Assembly: GCF_003231275.1 (NCBI RefSeq)
Contig: NZ_QKVL01000011.1
Location: 1-64,000 of the forward strand
From: Pseudomonas huaxiensis
Lineage (GTDB): Bacteria; Pseudomonadota; Gammaproteobacteria; Pseudomonadales; Pseudomonadaceae
Reading direction: 5' to 3'
DNA: 64,000 nucleotides
Below, in pieces: positions 45,753 through 54,348 of this stretch. The position numbers and the translations under genes are program-made. Positions within the stretch are counted from its first letter, which is position 1. Every line of letters begins with the position of its first letter. The notes beneath the pieces are model-generated. The model was not told where the DNA came from. It saw only the letters and a list, made by a program, of their open reading frames with translations, and searched no databases.

Positions 45753-47564
45753 CTACCGCAAAAACATCGCCTGTTCCACCAACCCCTTCACATAGGCCGT
45801 CTGCGGCCGGTCCAGCACTTCGCTACTGGCACCGGCCTCGATGATCCGGCCGTCCTTGACCACCACGATGCGGTCGGCAATCGCCCGCACCACGCCAAGG
45901 TCGTGGGTGACGAACACCAGGGTCATGCCCTCCTCCTGCAATTCGCGCAGCAGCGCGAGGATTGCGGCCTGTACCGAAACGTCCAGGGCCGAGGTGACTT
46001 CGTCGCAGATCAGCACTTCAGGCTCGCAGACCAGTGCCCGCGCAATCGCCACGCGCTGGCGCTCGCCGCCAGACAGGTGATGCGGGTACTTGTTCGCGGT
46101 TTCCAGCGGTAATGCCACCCGCGTCAGCGCGGCATCGATGCGGGCCCGGCAGGCGGCGCCCTTTAGGCCAAAGAAGTGCTCCAGCGGCGCTTGCAGGCAC
46201 TGGGCGACGGTCTGGCGCGGGTTCAGCGCGCGGTACGGGTTCTGGAAGATGTACTGGATCCGGTGCCGCGTCGCCGCAGGACGCTGGCGGGCCAGCAGGC
46301 TCAGCGGCTGGCCATCGAAATTCAGGCTGCCGGTGGCGTTGTCGCCAAGGCCGGCCAGGGTCCGCGCCAGGCTGGTCTTGCCCGAGCCGGACTCGCCGAC
46401 CACCGCCAGGCATTCGCCGCGGTACACCTGCACATCCAGATCGAACAGCACCTGGCGGTCATAGGTCAGGTTGAGTTCGCGCAGTTCCAGCAACGGGGTA
46501 CGCCCTTCGACAAACAGCCGTGGCGCAGCGCTTTCCGCCTCTGGCAGCACGCTCAGTTGCGGGTGCAGGCACGCCACCTGCTGGGTGCCGTCCAACGCTT
46601 GCAACGAAGGTTCCGCTCCCTCGCACGCGGCAGTGCGTCGCTCGCAGCGGGCCGCGAAGGCGCAACCGCGCGGACGCTGCCCCGGCGCCGGTGCATGCCC
46701 GGCGATGGCGCGCAGCACACGCTGGCGGCCGACTTCCGGAATCGCCGCGAGCAACCCGAGGGTGTACGGATGGCCAGGCCGGGCAAACAGCCGTTCGCGG
46801 CTGGCGACTTCGACGATGCGCCCGGCGTACATGACCATTACCCGGTCCACCAGGTCCTTGATCACGCCCAGGTCGTGGGACACGTACACCGCCGCCACGC
46901 CCTGTTCCTTGCACAGCCGCCGCACGGTTTGCAGGATGTGCGCGCGGGTGCCGACGTCCAGCGCGGTGGTCGGTTCGTCGAGCACGATCAGTTTCGGCCG
47001 CAGAATGAACGCCAGCGCCAGCATCACCCGCTGTTGCTGGCCACCGGACAGTTGATGGGCGAAGCGCCGGAGAAACTCGCGATCGCCCGGCAGGCCGACA
47101 TCCACCAGGGTCTGTTGCAGGCGTTGCTCCCAGGCATCAACGCCCAGCGTCGGCTCGTGGGCACGCAGGGTTTCCAGCAGCAGTTTGCCAATGCGGATCG
47201 CCGGGTTCAGGGCCAGCGCCGGGTCCTGGGCGACGTAGCCGATCAGCCCGCCACGGGCACGGCGCAAGCCCTCGCCGTCGAGGGCAAGGAAGTCGGTGCC
47301 AGCGACCCGCACCCGTCCGCCGCTGATGCGTGCGCCGCGACGGGCGTGGGCGAGCAAGGCGGTGGCGAGGGTGGTCTTGCCGGAGCCCGACTCACCCACC
47401 AGACCGAGGATTTCCCCAGGTTCCAGGCTGAAGTCGATGTGGTCGATCACATCGCTGCCGTTGTCGAGGTCGACCCGCAGGCCCTCGACGTGCAAGGCCG
47501 CCACGCGGGCCTCGTCGGCGCTGGCGCCGGTCTGCACCGGCTCGGACAGGACGAATGCATTCAT
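45753..47564 (-). CDS. oligopeptide-type ABC transporter ATPase, DppD-DppF fusion
   Basis: A 603-residue protein with two ATPase domains. The first has [17 protein letters not shown] near residue 55, [15 protein letters not shown] near 170 and [12 protein letters not shown] near 190, followed by the peptide-transporter tail with Cys cluster [16 protein letters not shown] near 305. The second has [16 protein letters not shown] near 395, [15 protein letters not shown] near 500 and [12 protein letters not shown] near 520. It overlaps the upstream permease stop by four bases and closes the leftward operon. Confidence 0.94.
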   Translation of the reverse strand: MNAFVLSEPVQTGASADEARVAALHVEGLRVDLDNGSDVIDHIDFSLEPGEILGLVGESGSGKTTLATALLAHARRGARISGGRVRVAGTDFLALDGEGLRRARGGLIGYVAQDPALALNPAIRIGKLLLETLRAHEPTLGVDAWEQRLQQTLVDVGLPGDREFLRRFAHQLSGGQQQRVMLALAFILRPKLIVLDEPTTALDVGTRAHILQTVRRLCKEQGVAAVYVSHDLGVIKDLVDRVMVMYAGRIVEVASRERLFARPGHPYTLGLLAAIPEVGRQRVLRAIAGHAPAPGQRPRGCAFAARCERRTAACEGAEPSLQALDGTQQVACLHPQLSVLPEAESAAPRLFVEGRTPLLELRELNLTYDRQVLFDLDVQVYRGECLAVVGESGSGKTSLARTLAGLGDNATGSLNFDGQPLSLLARQRPAATRHRIQYIFQNPYRALNPRQTVAQCLQAPLEHFFGLKGAACRARIDAALTRVALPLETANKYPHHLSGGERQRVAIARALVCEPEVLICDEVTSALDVSVQAAILALLRELQEEGMTLVFVTHDLGVVRAIADRIVVVKDGRIIEAGASSEVLDRPQTAYVKGLVEQAMFLR

Positions 47565-48379
47565 GAGCGCGCTCCCGCGCTGTACCGGGCAATGCCTTCG
47601 GCCAGCAAGTTGGTGCCATAGGCGAACACCGCGATCAGCAGCGCCGGGGCCAGCACGGCCCAGGGCTGGACCAGCAGGCCCGCCTGGTTTTCATTGATCA
47701 TCAGGCCCCAGTCCGCCGCCGGTGGGGCGACGCCGTAGCCAAGGAAACTCAGGCCCGAGAGCATGCCGATGCCCCAGGTGAGCATGTTGCCGAAGTGCAC
47801 CAGCAGCGGTGTCAGGACATTGGGCAGGATCTCGCGCAAGAGAATGCGGGTCCGGGAAAAACCCATCATCTGCGCCGCCTCGACAAACTCCTGGCTGGCC
47901 ACCGACACCGCGCTGCCGCGGGCCAGGCGAATCACCCCGGGAGTAAACGCGATAGCCACGGTGAGGACGATCAGCCACGGCGCGCGCCCCAGCATGGAGA
48001 CGATCAGCAACACCAGAATCAGGTCGGGGAACGCCAGCCAGACATCCGCCAGCCAGGTGATGACCTGATCCAGGCGCTGCCGGGAGAGGCCGGCGAGCAT
48101 GCCCAGCACGCTGCCCACCACCAGCGCCAGCCCGGCCGCAGCCAGGGACATCCAGAGAATCGACAGGCCGCCGGCCAGCAGGCGCGACAGCACGTCGTGG
48201 CCAAGGAAATCGTGGCCCAGCGGCGCAGCGGCCGTAGGTGCGCCGTACACGCCGCCGAGCATATCGGTCGGCGCATGGGGCGCCAGCCACGGGCCGAACA
48301 GCGCCAGCAGCACCACCGCCAGGGTCACCAGGGCGCCGCGGCGAATGCTCGGCTCACGCCAGAATCGTGCAGTGAACAT
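47561..48379 (-). CDS. peptide-type ABC transporter permease (DppC-like)
   Basis: A 272-residue inner-membrane permease. PLGHDFLGHDVLSRLLAGG near residue 55 is the DppC/OppC hallmark (H-x-x-G-x-D-xx-S/R), and the coupling loop EFVEAAQMMGFSRTRILLREILPN is near 160-183 in parts. Six hydrophobic segments are visible. It lies 12 bases downstream of the DppB-like gene. Confidence 0.92.
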   Translation of the reverse strand: MFTARFWREPSIRRGALVTLAVVLLALFGPWLAPHAPTDMLGGVYGAPTAAAPLGHDFLGHDVLSRLLAGGLSILWMSLAAAGLALVVGSVLGMLAGLSRQRLDQVITWLADVWLAFPDLILVLLIVSMLGRAPWLIVLTVAIAFTPGVIRLARGSAVSVASQEFVEAAQMMGFSRTRILLREILPNVLTPLLVHFGNMLTWGIGMLSGLSFLGYGVAPPAADWGLMINENQAGLLVQPWAVLAPALLIAVFAYGTNLLAEGIARYSAGARS

Positions 48380-48391
48380 GCTCTACTCCTT

Positions 48392-49450
48392 TCAAGGGGC
48401 TTTCGCCGCCGGACGCCGCCACCAGCTCTGGATGCCGCGGCGATTGCGGGCGATCAGTCCGGGGCGGCGTGCGGTACGCAGTTTCGGGGTCAGCAAGACG
48501 GTCAGCAGGTCAGCCAGCAAGTTGATCAGCACCACGCCGAGGGTGATCACCAGCACCACGCCCTGGATCAACGGCAGGTCACGCATCTGGATCGCGCTGT
48601 TGAGCAAGGTGCCGATGCCGGGGTAGCTGAACACCACTTCCGCCAGCAGCGCGCCGCCGATCAGCACGCGCAGGGTCAATGCCACGCCCTGAATCGCCGG
48701 CACCAGCGCATTCGGCAAGGCGTGCCGCCAGACGATGCGCCGCTCCGGCACACCGCGCAGGCGGGCGGCGCCGACGAAGTCGGAATCCAGCGTTTCGATC
48801 ATCGACGAGCGCACCAGCCGCGCCAGGTACGGCAGCGCCGTCAGGCTCAGGGCAATCACCGGCAGCGCCAGGTAATGCAGTTGCCGCCACAACGGCCGGT
48901 CCGGGTCGACCAGCGACACCGCAGGCAGCAAGTCGAAGTGCGGCATGGAGAACAGCAGCACCAGGCCGATGGCCAGCAAATAACCGGGGGTGGCCTTGAG
49001 CACGATCAATGCCGCCAGGCCCCAACGGTCCAGGCGGCTGTCACGGCGCAGCGCCAGGCCGACGCCGATCACCAGCGCCAGCGGCAGCACCAGCAGCAAC
49101 ACCCCGAGCAGCAACGCCAGGGTGTTGCCGAAGCGGTCGAAGAGGATAGTCGCCACCGGCTGCGCCGAGTCCAGCGACACGCCGAGGTCGCCGCGCAGCA
49201 ACTGGGCCAGCCAGCTCAGGTACTGCAGCAGGATCGGCCGGTCGAGGCCCAGTTGCTGGCGCAGGGTGAGGATACTTTCCAGCGGCGCGTCGGGCCCGAG
49301 GATGACCCGCGCCGGGTCCGACGGCAGCGCCTGGGTGGCGAGGAACACCACCAGGCTGATGACCCAGGCGGTGAGCAGGCCATAACCGAGGCGGCCGATG
49401 AACCACGGCAGCCAGGCCGGCAAACGGGGAGTTTTCAGGCGATCAGGCAT
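48392..49450 (-). CDS. peptide-type ABC transporter permease (DppB-like)
   Basis: A 352-residue inner-membrane permease. It begins with one hydrophobic segment (GLLTAWVISLVVFLATQALP), followed by a periplasmic part with LRQQLGLDRPILLQYLSWL, typical of DppB, and the coupling motif DFVGAARLRGVPERRIVWRH near 230-250. It overlaps the binding-protein stop by eight bases. Confidence 0.92.
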   Translation of the reverse strand: MPDRLKTPRLPAWLPWFIGRLGYGLLTAWVISLVVFLATQALPSDPARVILGPDAPLESILTLRQQLGLDRPILLQYLSWLAQLLRGDLGVSLDSAQPVATILFDRFGNTLALLLGVLLLVLPLALVIGVGLALRRDSRLDRWGLAALIVLKATPGYLLAIGLVLLFSMPHFDLLPAVSLVDPDRPLWRQLHYLALPVIALSLTALPYLARLVRSSMIETLDSDFVGAARLRGVPERRIVWRHALPNALVPAIQGVALTLRVLIGGALLAEVVFSYPGIGTLLNSAIQMRDLPLIQGVVLVITLGVVLINLLADLLTVLLTPKLRTARRPGLIARNRRGIQSWWRRPAAKAP

Positions 49451-51014
49451 GGTTCAACCACAGGCTGTCAAAGCGCCAGGAGGCGAAGGTGGTCTGTTCG
49501 CCGTGCAGGCCGCCGACCTTGTTCGAAGCGGCGTCGAGCACGTCACTGAAGCCCCAGATCAGCAGGCCGCCGCGCTGGTGCTGGATGGTCTGCGCTTCGT
49601 GTACCAGCTCGCGGCGCTTGGCCAGGTCCGGCTGGCCGAGGGCCTGGGTGAACAATTGCGAGAAACGCTCGTCGCGGAAGTTGCTGCGGTTGTAGATCGC
49701 CAGCGGTGCATCGTTGTGCAAGCCGGTGGCGAGGAAGCCGCGGGCCGGCGTGGAGCCCGGCGACATCAGCCATTGCTCTTTCTGCGGGCCGTTGAACACC
49801 GAGCCGTCCACCGGCGTGACCTTGATTTCCACACCGGCTTTTTTCGCCTGCTGGGCGAACACCAGCGCGGCGTTGACCTCGTTGGCGGTGGTAGTCAGTT
49901 CCAGGCGCAGGTCGCTGACGCCGGCCTGGCGCAACAGCGAACGGGCCTGTTCCAGGTCGTAAGGGCGCTGGGCGATGGCATGGTTGTAGGTCGGATCGTT
50001 GGGCGAATACAGGTCGTTGGCGACCCGGCCGAAACCGTTGAGGCCGCGGTCTACCAGTTCCTGGCGGTCGGCCAGCAGGCGGAAGGCCTGACGCACGCGC
50101 TCGTCCTGGAATGGCGCCTTGGCGGTATTGAGGTTGAAGCCGGTGAACGAGGTGGTCGGCGAGACCACCAGTTGCAAGCGCGGGTCGGCCTTGAGCAAGG
50201 CGCTGTGCTCGGCCTGCACGCCGCTGGCGACGTCGATCTGCCCGGCCCGCAGGGCCGCGACCCGCGACACCTGGTCCTTGAATTCGATGATTTCCAGCTC
50301 GTCAGCGTAAGGCTGGTTGGGCTTGAAGTAGTTTTCAAAACGGGTGAAGAGCGCACGCTGGCCCGGCACGAAGCGCTTCAGGCGATACGGCCCGGCGCCC
50401 ACCGGATTGTTCGGGTCGTAGTCGGTCGGCACGATGCCGCCGAAAGCGATCAGGGTTTCGTCCAGCGGGAAGAAACTGCGGCCTTCCTTGAAGCGGATCT
50501 CGATGGTGCGGTCGTCCAGCTTGCGCAGGGCCTGGCGGTCGATGGCGCCAACCAGCCCGGCATAGGGCGAGGCCAGTTTCGGGTCGGTCAGGCGCAGGAT
50601 CGAGAACAGCATGTCATCGGAGGTGATGGTCTTGCCGTGGTGGAACTCCAGGCCCGGACGGATGCGGATAGTCCAGGCCGTGGCGTCGGCGTTGGGTTCG
50701 GCGAACTCGGCCAGGCCCAGGCGGGTGCTGACGTCGTCGTTCCATTCCCAGAACTTGCTGTACAGCGCCCAGCCGCGAATGATCCCGCCGCCAGACGGCT
50801 TGTGCGCGTCGAGGTTGCCGGCCTGGTCGCCGTCGATGATGCCGACGCGCAGCCGTCCGCCCCGCACCGGGGTGCTGGCGATGGCCTTGGCGCCGGCCAC
50901 GGCGGCGGGTTCACCGCCACCGCAGCCGGTCAGCAGGCTGGAGCCGAGGATCAGGCCGCCACCGATGGTCAGGCTGTTGCCGAGGAAGATCCGGCGGGAA
51001 AATTCGTTGGGCAT
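49443..51014 (-). CDS. ABC transporter substrate-binding lipoprotein (DppA/OppA type, Tat signal)
   Basis: A 523-residue type II binding protein of the SBP_bac_5 family. The N-terminus has a twin-arginine motif (SRRIFLGNS) and then a lipobox LLTGCGGG with Cys near residue 31, so it is probably exported folded and anchored as a lipoprotein. The core has RGGRLRVGIIDGDQAGNLDA near 52-71, IRPGLEFHHGKTITSDDMLF near 118-137 and GAGPYRLKRFVPG near 200. The ligand is unknown; genes on either side suggest an organosulfur compound or a peptide carrying it. Confidence 0.92.
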   Translation of the reverse strand: MPNEFSRRIFLGNSLTIGGGLILGSSLLTGCGGGEPAAVAGAKAIASTPVRGGRLRVGIIDGDQAGNLDAHKPSGGGIIRGWALYSKFWEWNDDVSTRLGLAEFAEPNADATAWTIRIRPGLEFHHGKTITSDDMLFSILRLTDPKLASPYAGLVGAIDRQALRKLDDRTIEIRFKEGRSFFPLDETLIAFGGIVPTDYDPNNPVGAGPYRLKRFVPGQRALFTRFENYFKPNQPYADELEIIEFKDQVSRVAALRAGQIDVASGVQAEHSALLKADPRLQLVVSPTTSFTGFNLNTAKAPFQDERVRQAFRLLADRQELVDRGLNGFGRVANDLYSPNDPTYNHAIAQRPYDLEQARSLLRQAGVSDLRLELTTTANEVNAALVFAQQAKKAGVEIKVTPVDGSVFNGPQKEQWLMSPGSTPARGFLATGLHNDAPLAIYNRSNFRDERFSQLFTQALGQPDLAKRRELVHEAQTIQHQRGGLLIWGFSDVLDAASNKVGGLHGEQTTFASWRFDSLWLNHA

Positions 51015-51024
51015 GGGTCATTCC

Positions 51025-52212
51025 TCAGGCCGGTTGGGCGGCCGTTTCAGCGATGGTGCGGGCGTTGAGGCGCGGGACCTCGAAGCCGTGGTCCAGGTCG
51101 AGCAAGGGGAACAGCAGGTCGGCGACCCGGTGCGCTTCATCGATCAGCGGGAAGCCGGAGAGGATGAAGGCGCTGGTGCCCTGGGCTTCGTATTCGCGAA
51201 TCCGCTCGGCGACCTGCTCGGCACTGCCCACCAGGTACGTACCGGCAGCCGGCCCCAGCAGGTTGAAGCCGAACAGGCTCGGCCCGGTCCAGACGTTGGG
51301 GTAGATCTCCAGGTCGCGAGCCTTGGGCAGACGGCCTTCGCGGATCGCTTGCAGGTTGGCTTCGATACGCGGGTCGTCGCTGTGGAAGCTGTCCAGCGTC
51401 TGGCCCGCCGGCAGTTGCCGTTCGAGGGCGGCGCGGGTGGTCGCCAGCGAGGTGTTGTCCAACAGCTTCTGGGCATGGGCCCAGGCTTCTTCCTCGGTTT
51501 CACGGACGATGATCTGGAAGCGCGTGCCGTAGCTCAGCTCGCGGCCGAGCTTGGCCGCTTCGGCACCGACGCGGCGGAACTTGTCGCCCAGCTTCGGTGG
51601 GGTGTCGGCAAAGCTCAGGTAGACGTCGAGCAGTTGCACCGAGTGAGCCACACCCGGACCCGAGGTGCCGGCGCCCCACAGCGGCACCGCCAGGCGTTTC
51701 GGCGGATGCCAGCCACCCAGCGGATGACGCGCCGCCGCAGCCGGACGCGGTGCCAGCTTGACGTACTGACCGTCGAAGCCCTCGGTGCCGCCGGCGTAGA
51801 TGGTCTGGAAGGCGCGCCAGTATTCCAGGCTGAACTGGTAGCGTTCGTCGTGCGGGTAATGCACGCCGAGGGTCGCCAGACCGGCGTCACTGCCGTTGAC
51901 CACGTTGAACAGCAGGCGACCACCGGAGAATTCGTCGAACGTCAGCGCCCACTTGGCCAACACCGCCGGCGAGACTTCGCCCGGATGCTGCGCCACCAGG
52001 AAACGCAGGCGCTCGGTGGCGTCGATCAGCGAGGCCGCCACGGTCAGGCTTTCGTTGGGGCTGGAGCCCAGCAGCGAGCCGTAATAGCCAAGACGGTCAG
52101 CGGTCACCGCCAGTTGCTTGAGGTGGGAGAAATCAGTCACCCAGCGACCCTTTTCTTCCCATGGATACGGGCCATCGGGGCTGGTGAGGTACCAGAGAAT
52201 CTTTACTGCCAT
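51025..52212 (-). CDS. LLM-class flavin monooxygenase (SsuD/DszA-like)
   Basis: A 395-residue FMNH2-dependent monooxygenase. It starts MAVKILWYLTSPDGPYPWEE and carries RLRFLVAQHPGEVSPAVLAK near residues 68-87, FNVVNGSDAGLATLGVHYPH near 102-121 and PLWGAGTSGPGVAHSVQLLD near 175, as in alkanesulfonate monooxygenases. The middle insert (about 150-175) is longer than in SsuD. It lies between the desulfinase/aldolase-like genes and the importer genes, so it may act on the imported compound. Confidence 0.88.
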   Translation of the reverse strand: MAVKILWYLTSPDGPYPWEEKGRWVTDFSHLKQLAVTADRLGYYGSLLGSSPNESLTVAASLIDATERLRFLVAQHPGEVSPAVLAKWALTFDEFSGGRLLFNVVNGSDAGLATLGVHYPHDERYQFSLEYWRAFQTIYAGGTEGFDGQYVKLAPRPAAAARHPLGGWHPPKRLAVPLWGAGTSGPGVAHSVQLLDVYLSFADTPPKLGDKFRRVGAEAAKLGRELSYGTRFQIIVRETEEEAWAHAQKLLDNTSLATTRAALERQLPAGQTLDSFHSDDPRIEANLQAIREGRLPKARDLEIYPNVWTGPSLFGFNLLGPAAGTYLVGSAEQVAERIREYEAQGTSAFILSGFPLIDEAHRVADLLFPLLDLDHGFEVPRLNARTIAETAAQPA

Positions 52213-52224
52213 GATCGGATGTCC

Positions 52225-52959
52225 TTATGCGCGCGGGCTGTCGTTCGGTGGAACCAGGCCCAGTTCACGGGCCTGGCCGAGCAGCTTGCTCATGGTCCAT
52301 TGCTGGGTCAGCACGCCCGGGCCGTAGGCGCGGGAACCACCGAGGGCTTCGGCGAGCAGTTGCAGTTGCGCGCCCTCCTCCAGCAACAGGATGAACTCGG
52401 CGGTGGCCTGCAAGCCCTCGGTGCCCCAGACGGTGGAACCGCCGTTGGCTTCGAGGATGGCGGTGGTGAACGGGTTTTCGGCAAGGCTGTCGAGGATGAA
52501 GTCGACTTCGTCCTGGCGGCGGTCGATGTATACCGGCAGCTCGCGGGACAACTGGTAGCGCTGCACCGGCACATAACTGATCGGCAGCGAACGCTGGGTC
52601 TGCGCCCAGGCGCCGAGGTACGGGCTGTGCACATGGGACACGGTGGTGATCTTCGGTTGTTCGATGAACAGGCGGGTGTAGCGGTTGAGGCCGCCCTTGC
52701 CCTGGCCGAACACCAGATTGCCGGCGAAGTCGGTGACGCTGGCCTTCAACGGCTGGTCCTTTTTCCACGGGCCCGGGTAGTTGACCGACACCAGCAGGTC
52801 GCGGCCCGGCACCCGCTCGATAAAGCCGACGGTGCCGTTGGCGGTGATGGTGTTGGTTTCGCGGTAGACGCGGAACGCCTCGCCGGCCAGGTGCGTGACC
52901 TGATCAACGAAAGCTTTCAGTTCGGCATCGATCAGGTGTTCAGTGGTCAATACGGTCAT
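52225..52959 (-). CDS. class II aldolase-like protein with incomplete metal site
   Basis: A 244-residue protein with the aldolase/adducin fold: TITANGTVGFIERVPGRDLL near residues 37-56 and SHVHSPYLGAWAQTQRSLP near 108-126, keeping HxH. The third His of the usual RNHG motif is absent (LEANGGSTVWG near 172), so classic zinc catalysis is in doubt. It lies between the DszB-like and LLM genes with gaps of 12 bases on either side, so it belongs to the same pathway. Reaction unknown; the fold is well supported. Confidence 0.8.
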   Translation of the reverse strand: MTVLTTEHLIDAELKAFVDQVTHLAGEAFRVYRETNTITANGTVGFIERVPGRDLLVSVNYPGPWKKDQPLKASVTDFAGNLVFGQGKGGLNRYTRLFIEQPKITTVSHVHSPYLGAWAQTQRSLPISYVPVQRYQLSRELPVYIDRRQDEVDFILDSLAENPFTTAILEANGGSTVWGTEGLQATAEFILLLEEGAQLQLLAEALGGSRAYGPGVLTQQWTMSKLLGQARELGLVPPNDSPRA

Positions 52960-52971
52960 GGTCTTGCTCCT

Positions 52972-54039
52972 TTAGACGCGCTTCGTGCGCTCGGCCAACA
53001 GTTCATGGGCAGCTTGCAGTGGACGCGGGTCGACCCAGTCGGCCAGGGCAAAGTCGGCTTCGAGGAAGCCGTGCAGGTTGAGGAAGGTTTTCTGCACATC
53101 GAGGAAGGCCAGGCGCTGCTCGGACAGGTCCGGCGCCAGGGTGGTGTGGAAGTCGCCGCGGTAGGCTTCATCGACGCCTTCGGCACCGGCGCGGGTTTCG
53201 TCCTGGAGGATGCGCAGCAGGCCTTCGCGGTTGTCCTTGGCCCATTCGGCGGCGCGCAGGGTCTGGGCGAGGAAACGCACCACCAGGTCGAAGTGGTCGT
53301 CCAGCAGGCTCTGGTGCACGGTGATGGGCCGTGGCGTGCCGTTGTTGATACGGAAGCGCGGCTCCAGTTGGTCGAGGTCGATACCCACTTCCAGGCCCAG
53401 GCGGCGGGCGGCGTCGGCGGCGGAAGCGCCCTTGACGTAGACCGCGTCGACTTCGCCGCGCACCAGATACTCCAGGCCCGACCACAGCCGTTGCAGGCCT
53501 TGCTCCGGGGTCGGTGCGGCGGCCTGGTCGGCCAGCGCCACTTCCACCAGGGTGACGTCGTCGAAGCTCAGCCCGACCGAACTCAACGCGCCTTTATAAC
53601 CGTGCAGGCTCATGGCCCGAGCGATGCTGCCCGGACGGTTCTCGCCCCAGGCCGGCAGGGCCAGGCGCTTGCCCTTGAGATCGGCGGCATTGCGAATGCC
53701 GGAGCCTGGGCGGACCAGAATGGTCTGCCATTCCTCGATCCAGGTCAGGCCGATCAGGCGGCTCGGCGAACCGGCGGCGCGGGCGGCCAGGGCCGGGACG
53801 TTGCCGCCCTCGCGAAACAGGCCGGGCAATTGATGATCGTAGTGGTGATGGCCCAACTGACGGGCTTCCTGCAGGGTCAGCACCGGAAGGCCTTCGGCGG
53901 CGAATTCCTCGCCGAGCCAGCCCAGGGTGTAGGCGATACCGGAAGCGGTCGGCACCGGGCAGCGGGTGAACCAGAGTTGCTCCAGGGGCGTTGCGGCGGG
54001 CAACGGCTGAGTGGAGGCAAGAGCGGCGGCAAGTGACAT
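52972..54039 (-). CDS. DszB-like desulfinase candidate with Cys27
   Basis: A 355-residue protein with the periplasmic-binding (NMT1/SsuA) fold but no signal peptide, hence cytoplasmic. It shows WFTRCPVPTASG with Cys at position 27, the same place as the nucleophile Cys27 of DszB (2-hydroxybiphenyl-2-sulfinate desulfinase), and HHHYDHQLPGLFREGGNVPAL near residues 64-84, matching DszB's His60 and Arg70-x-Gly-Gly. The rest (RNAADLKGKRLALPAWGENR) also aligns in style. First gene of the leftward importer operon, driven by a sigma-54-type promoter. Usual automated naming would be a binding protein; desulfinase activity is inferred from conserved residues. Confidence 0.78.
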   Translation of the reverse strand: MSLAAALASTQPLPAATPLEQLWFTRCPVPTASGIAYTLGWLGEEFAAEGLPVLTLQEARQLGHHHYDHQLPGLFREGGNVPALAARAAGSPSRLIGLTWIEEWQTILVRPGSGIRNAADLKGKRLALPAWGENRPGSIARAMSLHGYKGALSSVGLSFDDVTLVEVALADQAAAPTPEQGLQRLWSGLEYLVRGEVDAVYVKGASAADAARRLGLEVGIDLDQLEPRFRINNGTPRPITVHQSLLDDHFDLVVRFLAQTLRAAEWAKDNREGLLRILQDETRAGAEGVDEAYRGDFHTTLAPDLSEQRLAFLDVQKTFLNLHGFLEADFALADWVDPRPLQAAHELLAERTKRV

Positions 54040-54094
54040 GAACAGACTCCATCAAGCGGATCGAAGGGGCCGGGTGGCCTTTGCCAGTGTCATT

Positions 54095-54109
54095 GCAGCG
54101 CCCGTGCCA
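54095..54109 (-). promoter_or_regulatory. sigma-54 promoter of the leftward operon
   Basis: Leftward the sequence reads TGGCAC-GGGCG-CTGC, matching the -24/-12 consensus TGGCAC-N5-TTGC except one base. It lies 56 bases before the DszB-like start codon, with the expected start near 54083. Confidence 0.75.
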
Positions 54110-54162
54110 ACTCGTCAAACCCTTGATTTCATTGGGCTTTAGCCATGGAGCCAGAGGCTGAC

Positions 54163-54241
54163 TGCTGATCTGGCAACACCCGTGCAACGGACCTGCTGCT
54201 GCCTGAGCAACAACCACCCGCCGACTGCTGCTGGAGCAGCA
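54163..54241. promoter_or_regulatory. three upstream activator sites TGCTG-N6-CARCA
   Basis: Sites at 54163-54178 (TGCTG-ATCTGG-CAACA), 54197-54212 (TGCTG-CCTGAG-CAACA) and 54226-54241 (TGCTG-CTGGAG-CAGCA) are 34 and 29 bases apart centre to centre, about three helical turns. They are placed almost symmetrically between the two sigma-54 promoters, at about -88 to -151 from each start, where enhancer-binding proteins sit. Confidence 0.75.
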
Positions 54242-54294
54242 GCCGCGCCTGTCGATTTCACTGAAAGCCACGCCGTACAAGGGCTACAGGCCGA

Positions 54295-54309
54295 TGGCAC
54301 AGAACCTGC
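54295..54309 (+). promoter_or_regulatory. sigma-54 promoter of the rightward operon
   Basis: TGGCAC-AGAAC-CTGC matches the -24/-12 consensus with one difference, the same one as in the divergent promoter. The expected start is near 54321, 28 bases before the GTG start codon at 54349. Confidence 0.75.
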
Positions 54310-54348
54310 TCCGGTCCACGCACCTGTTCATTCAAGGAAGCGTTAATC

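Noticed and set aside
50611..54036. A 1141-codon open frame on the + strand, opposite the DszB-like, aldolase-like and LLM genes
   Set aside because: It is antisense to four well-supported genes, has low-complexity composition and no family features. It comes from strong GC bias at third positions.
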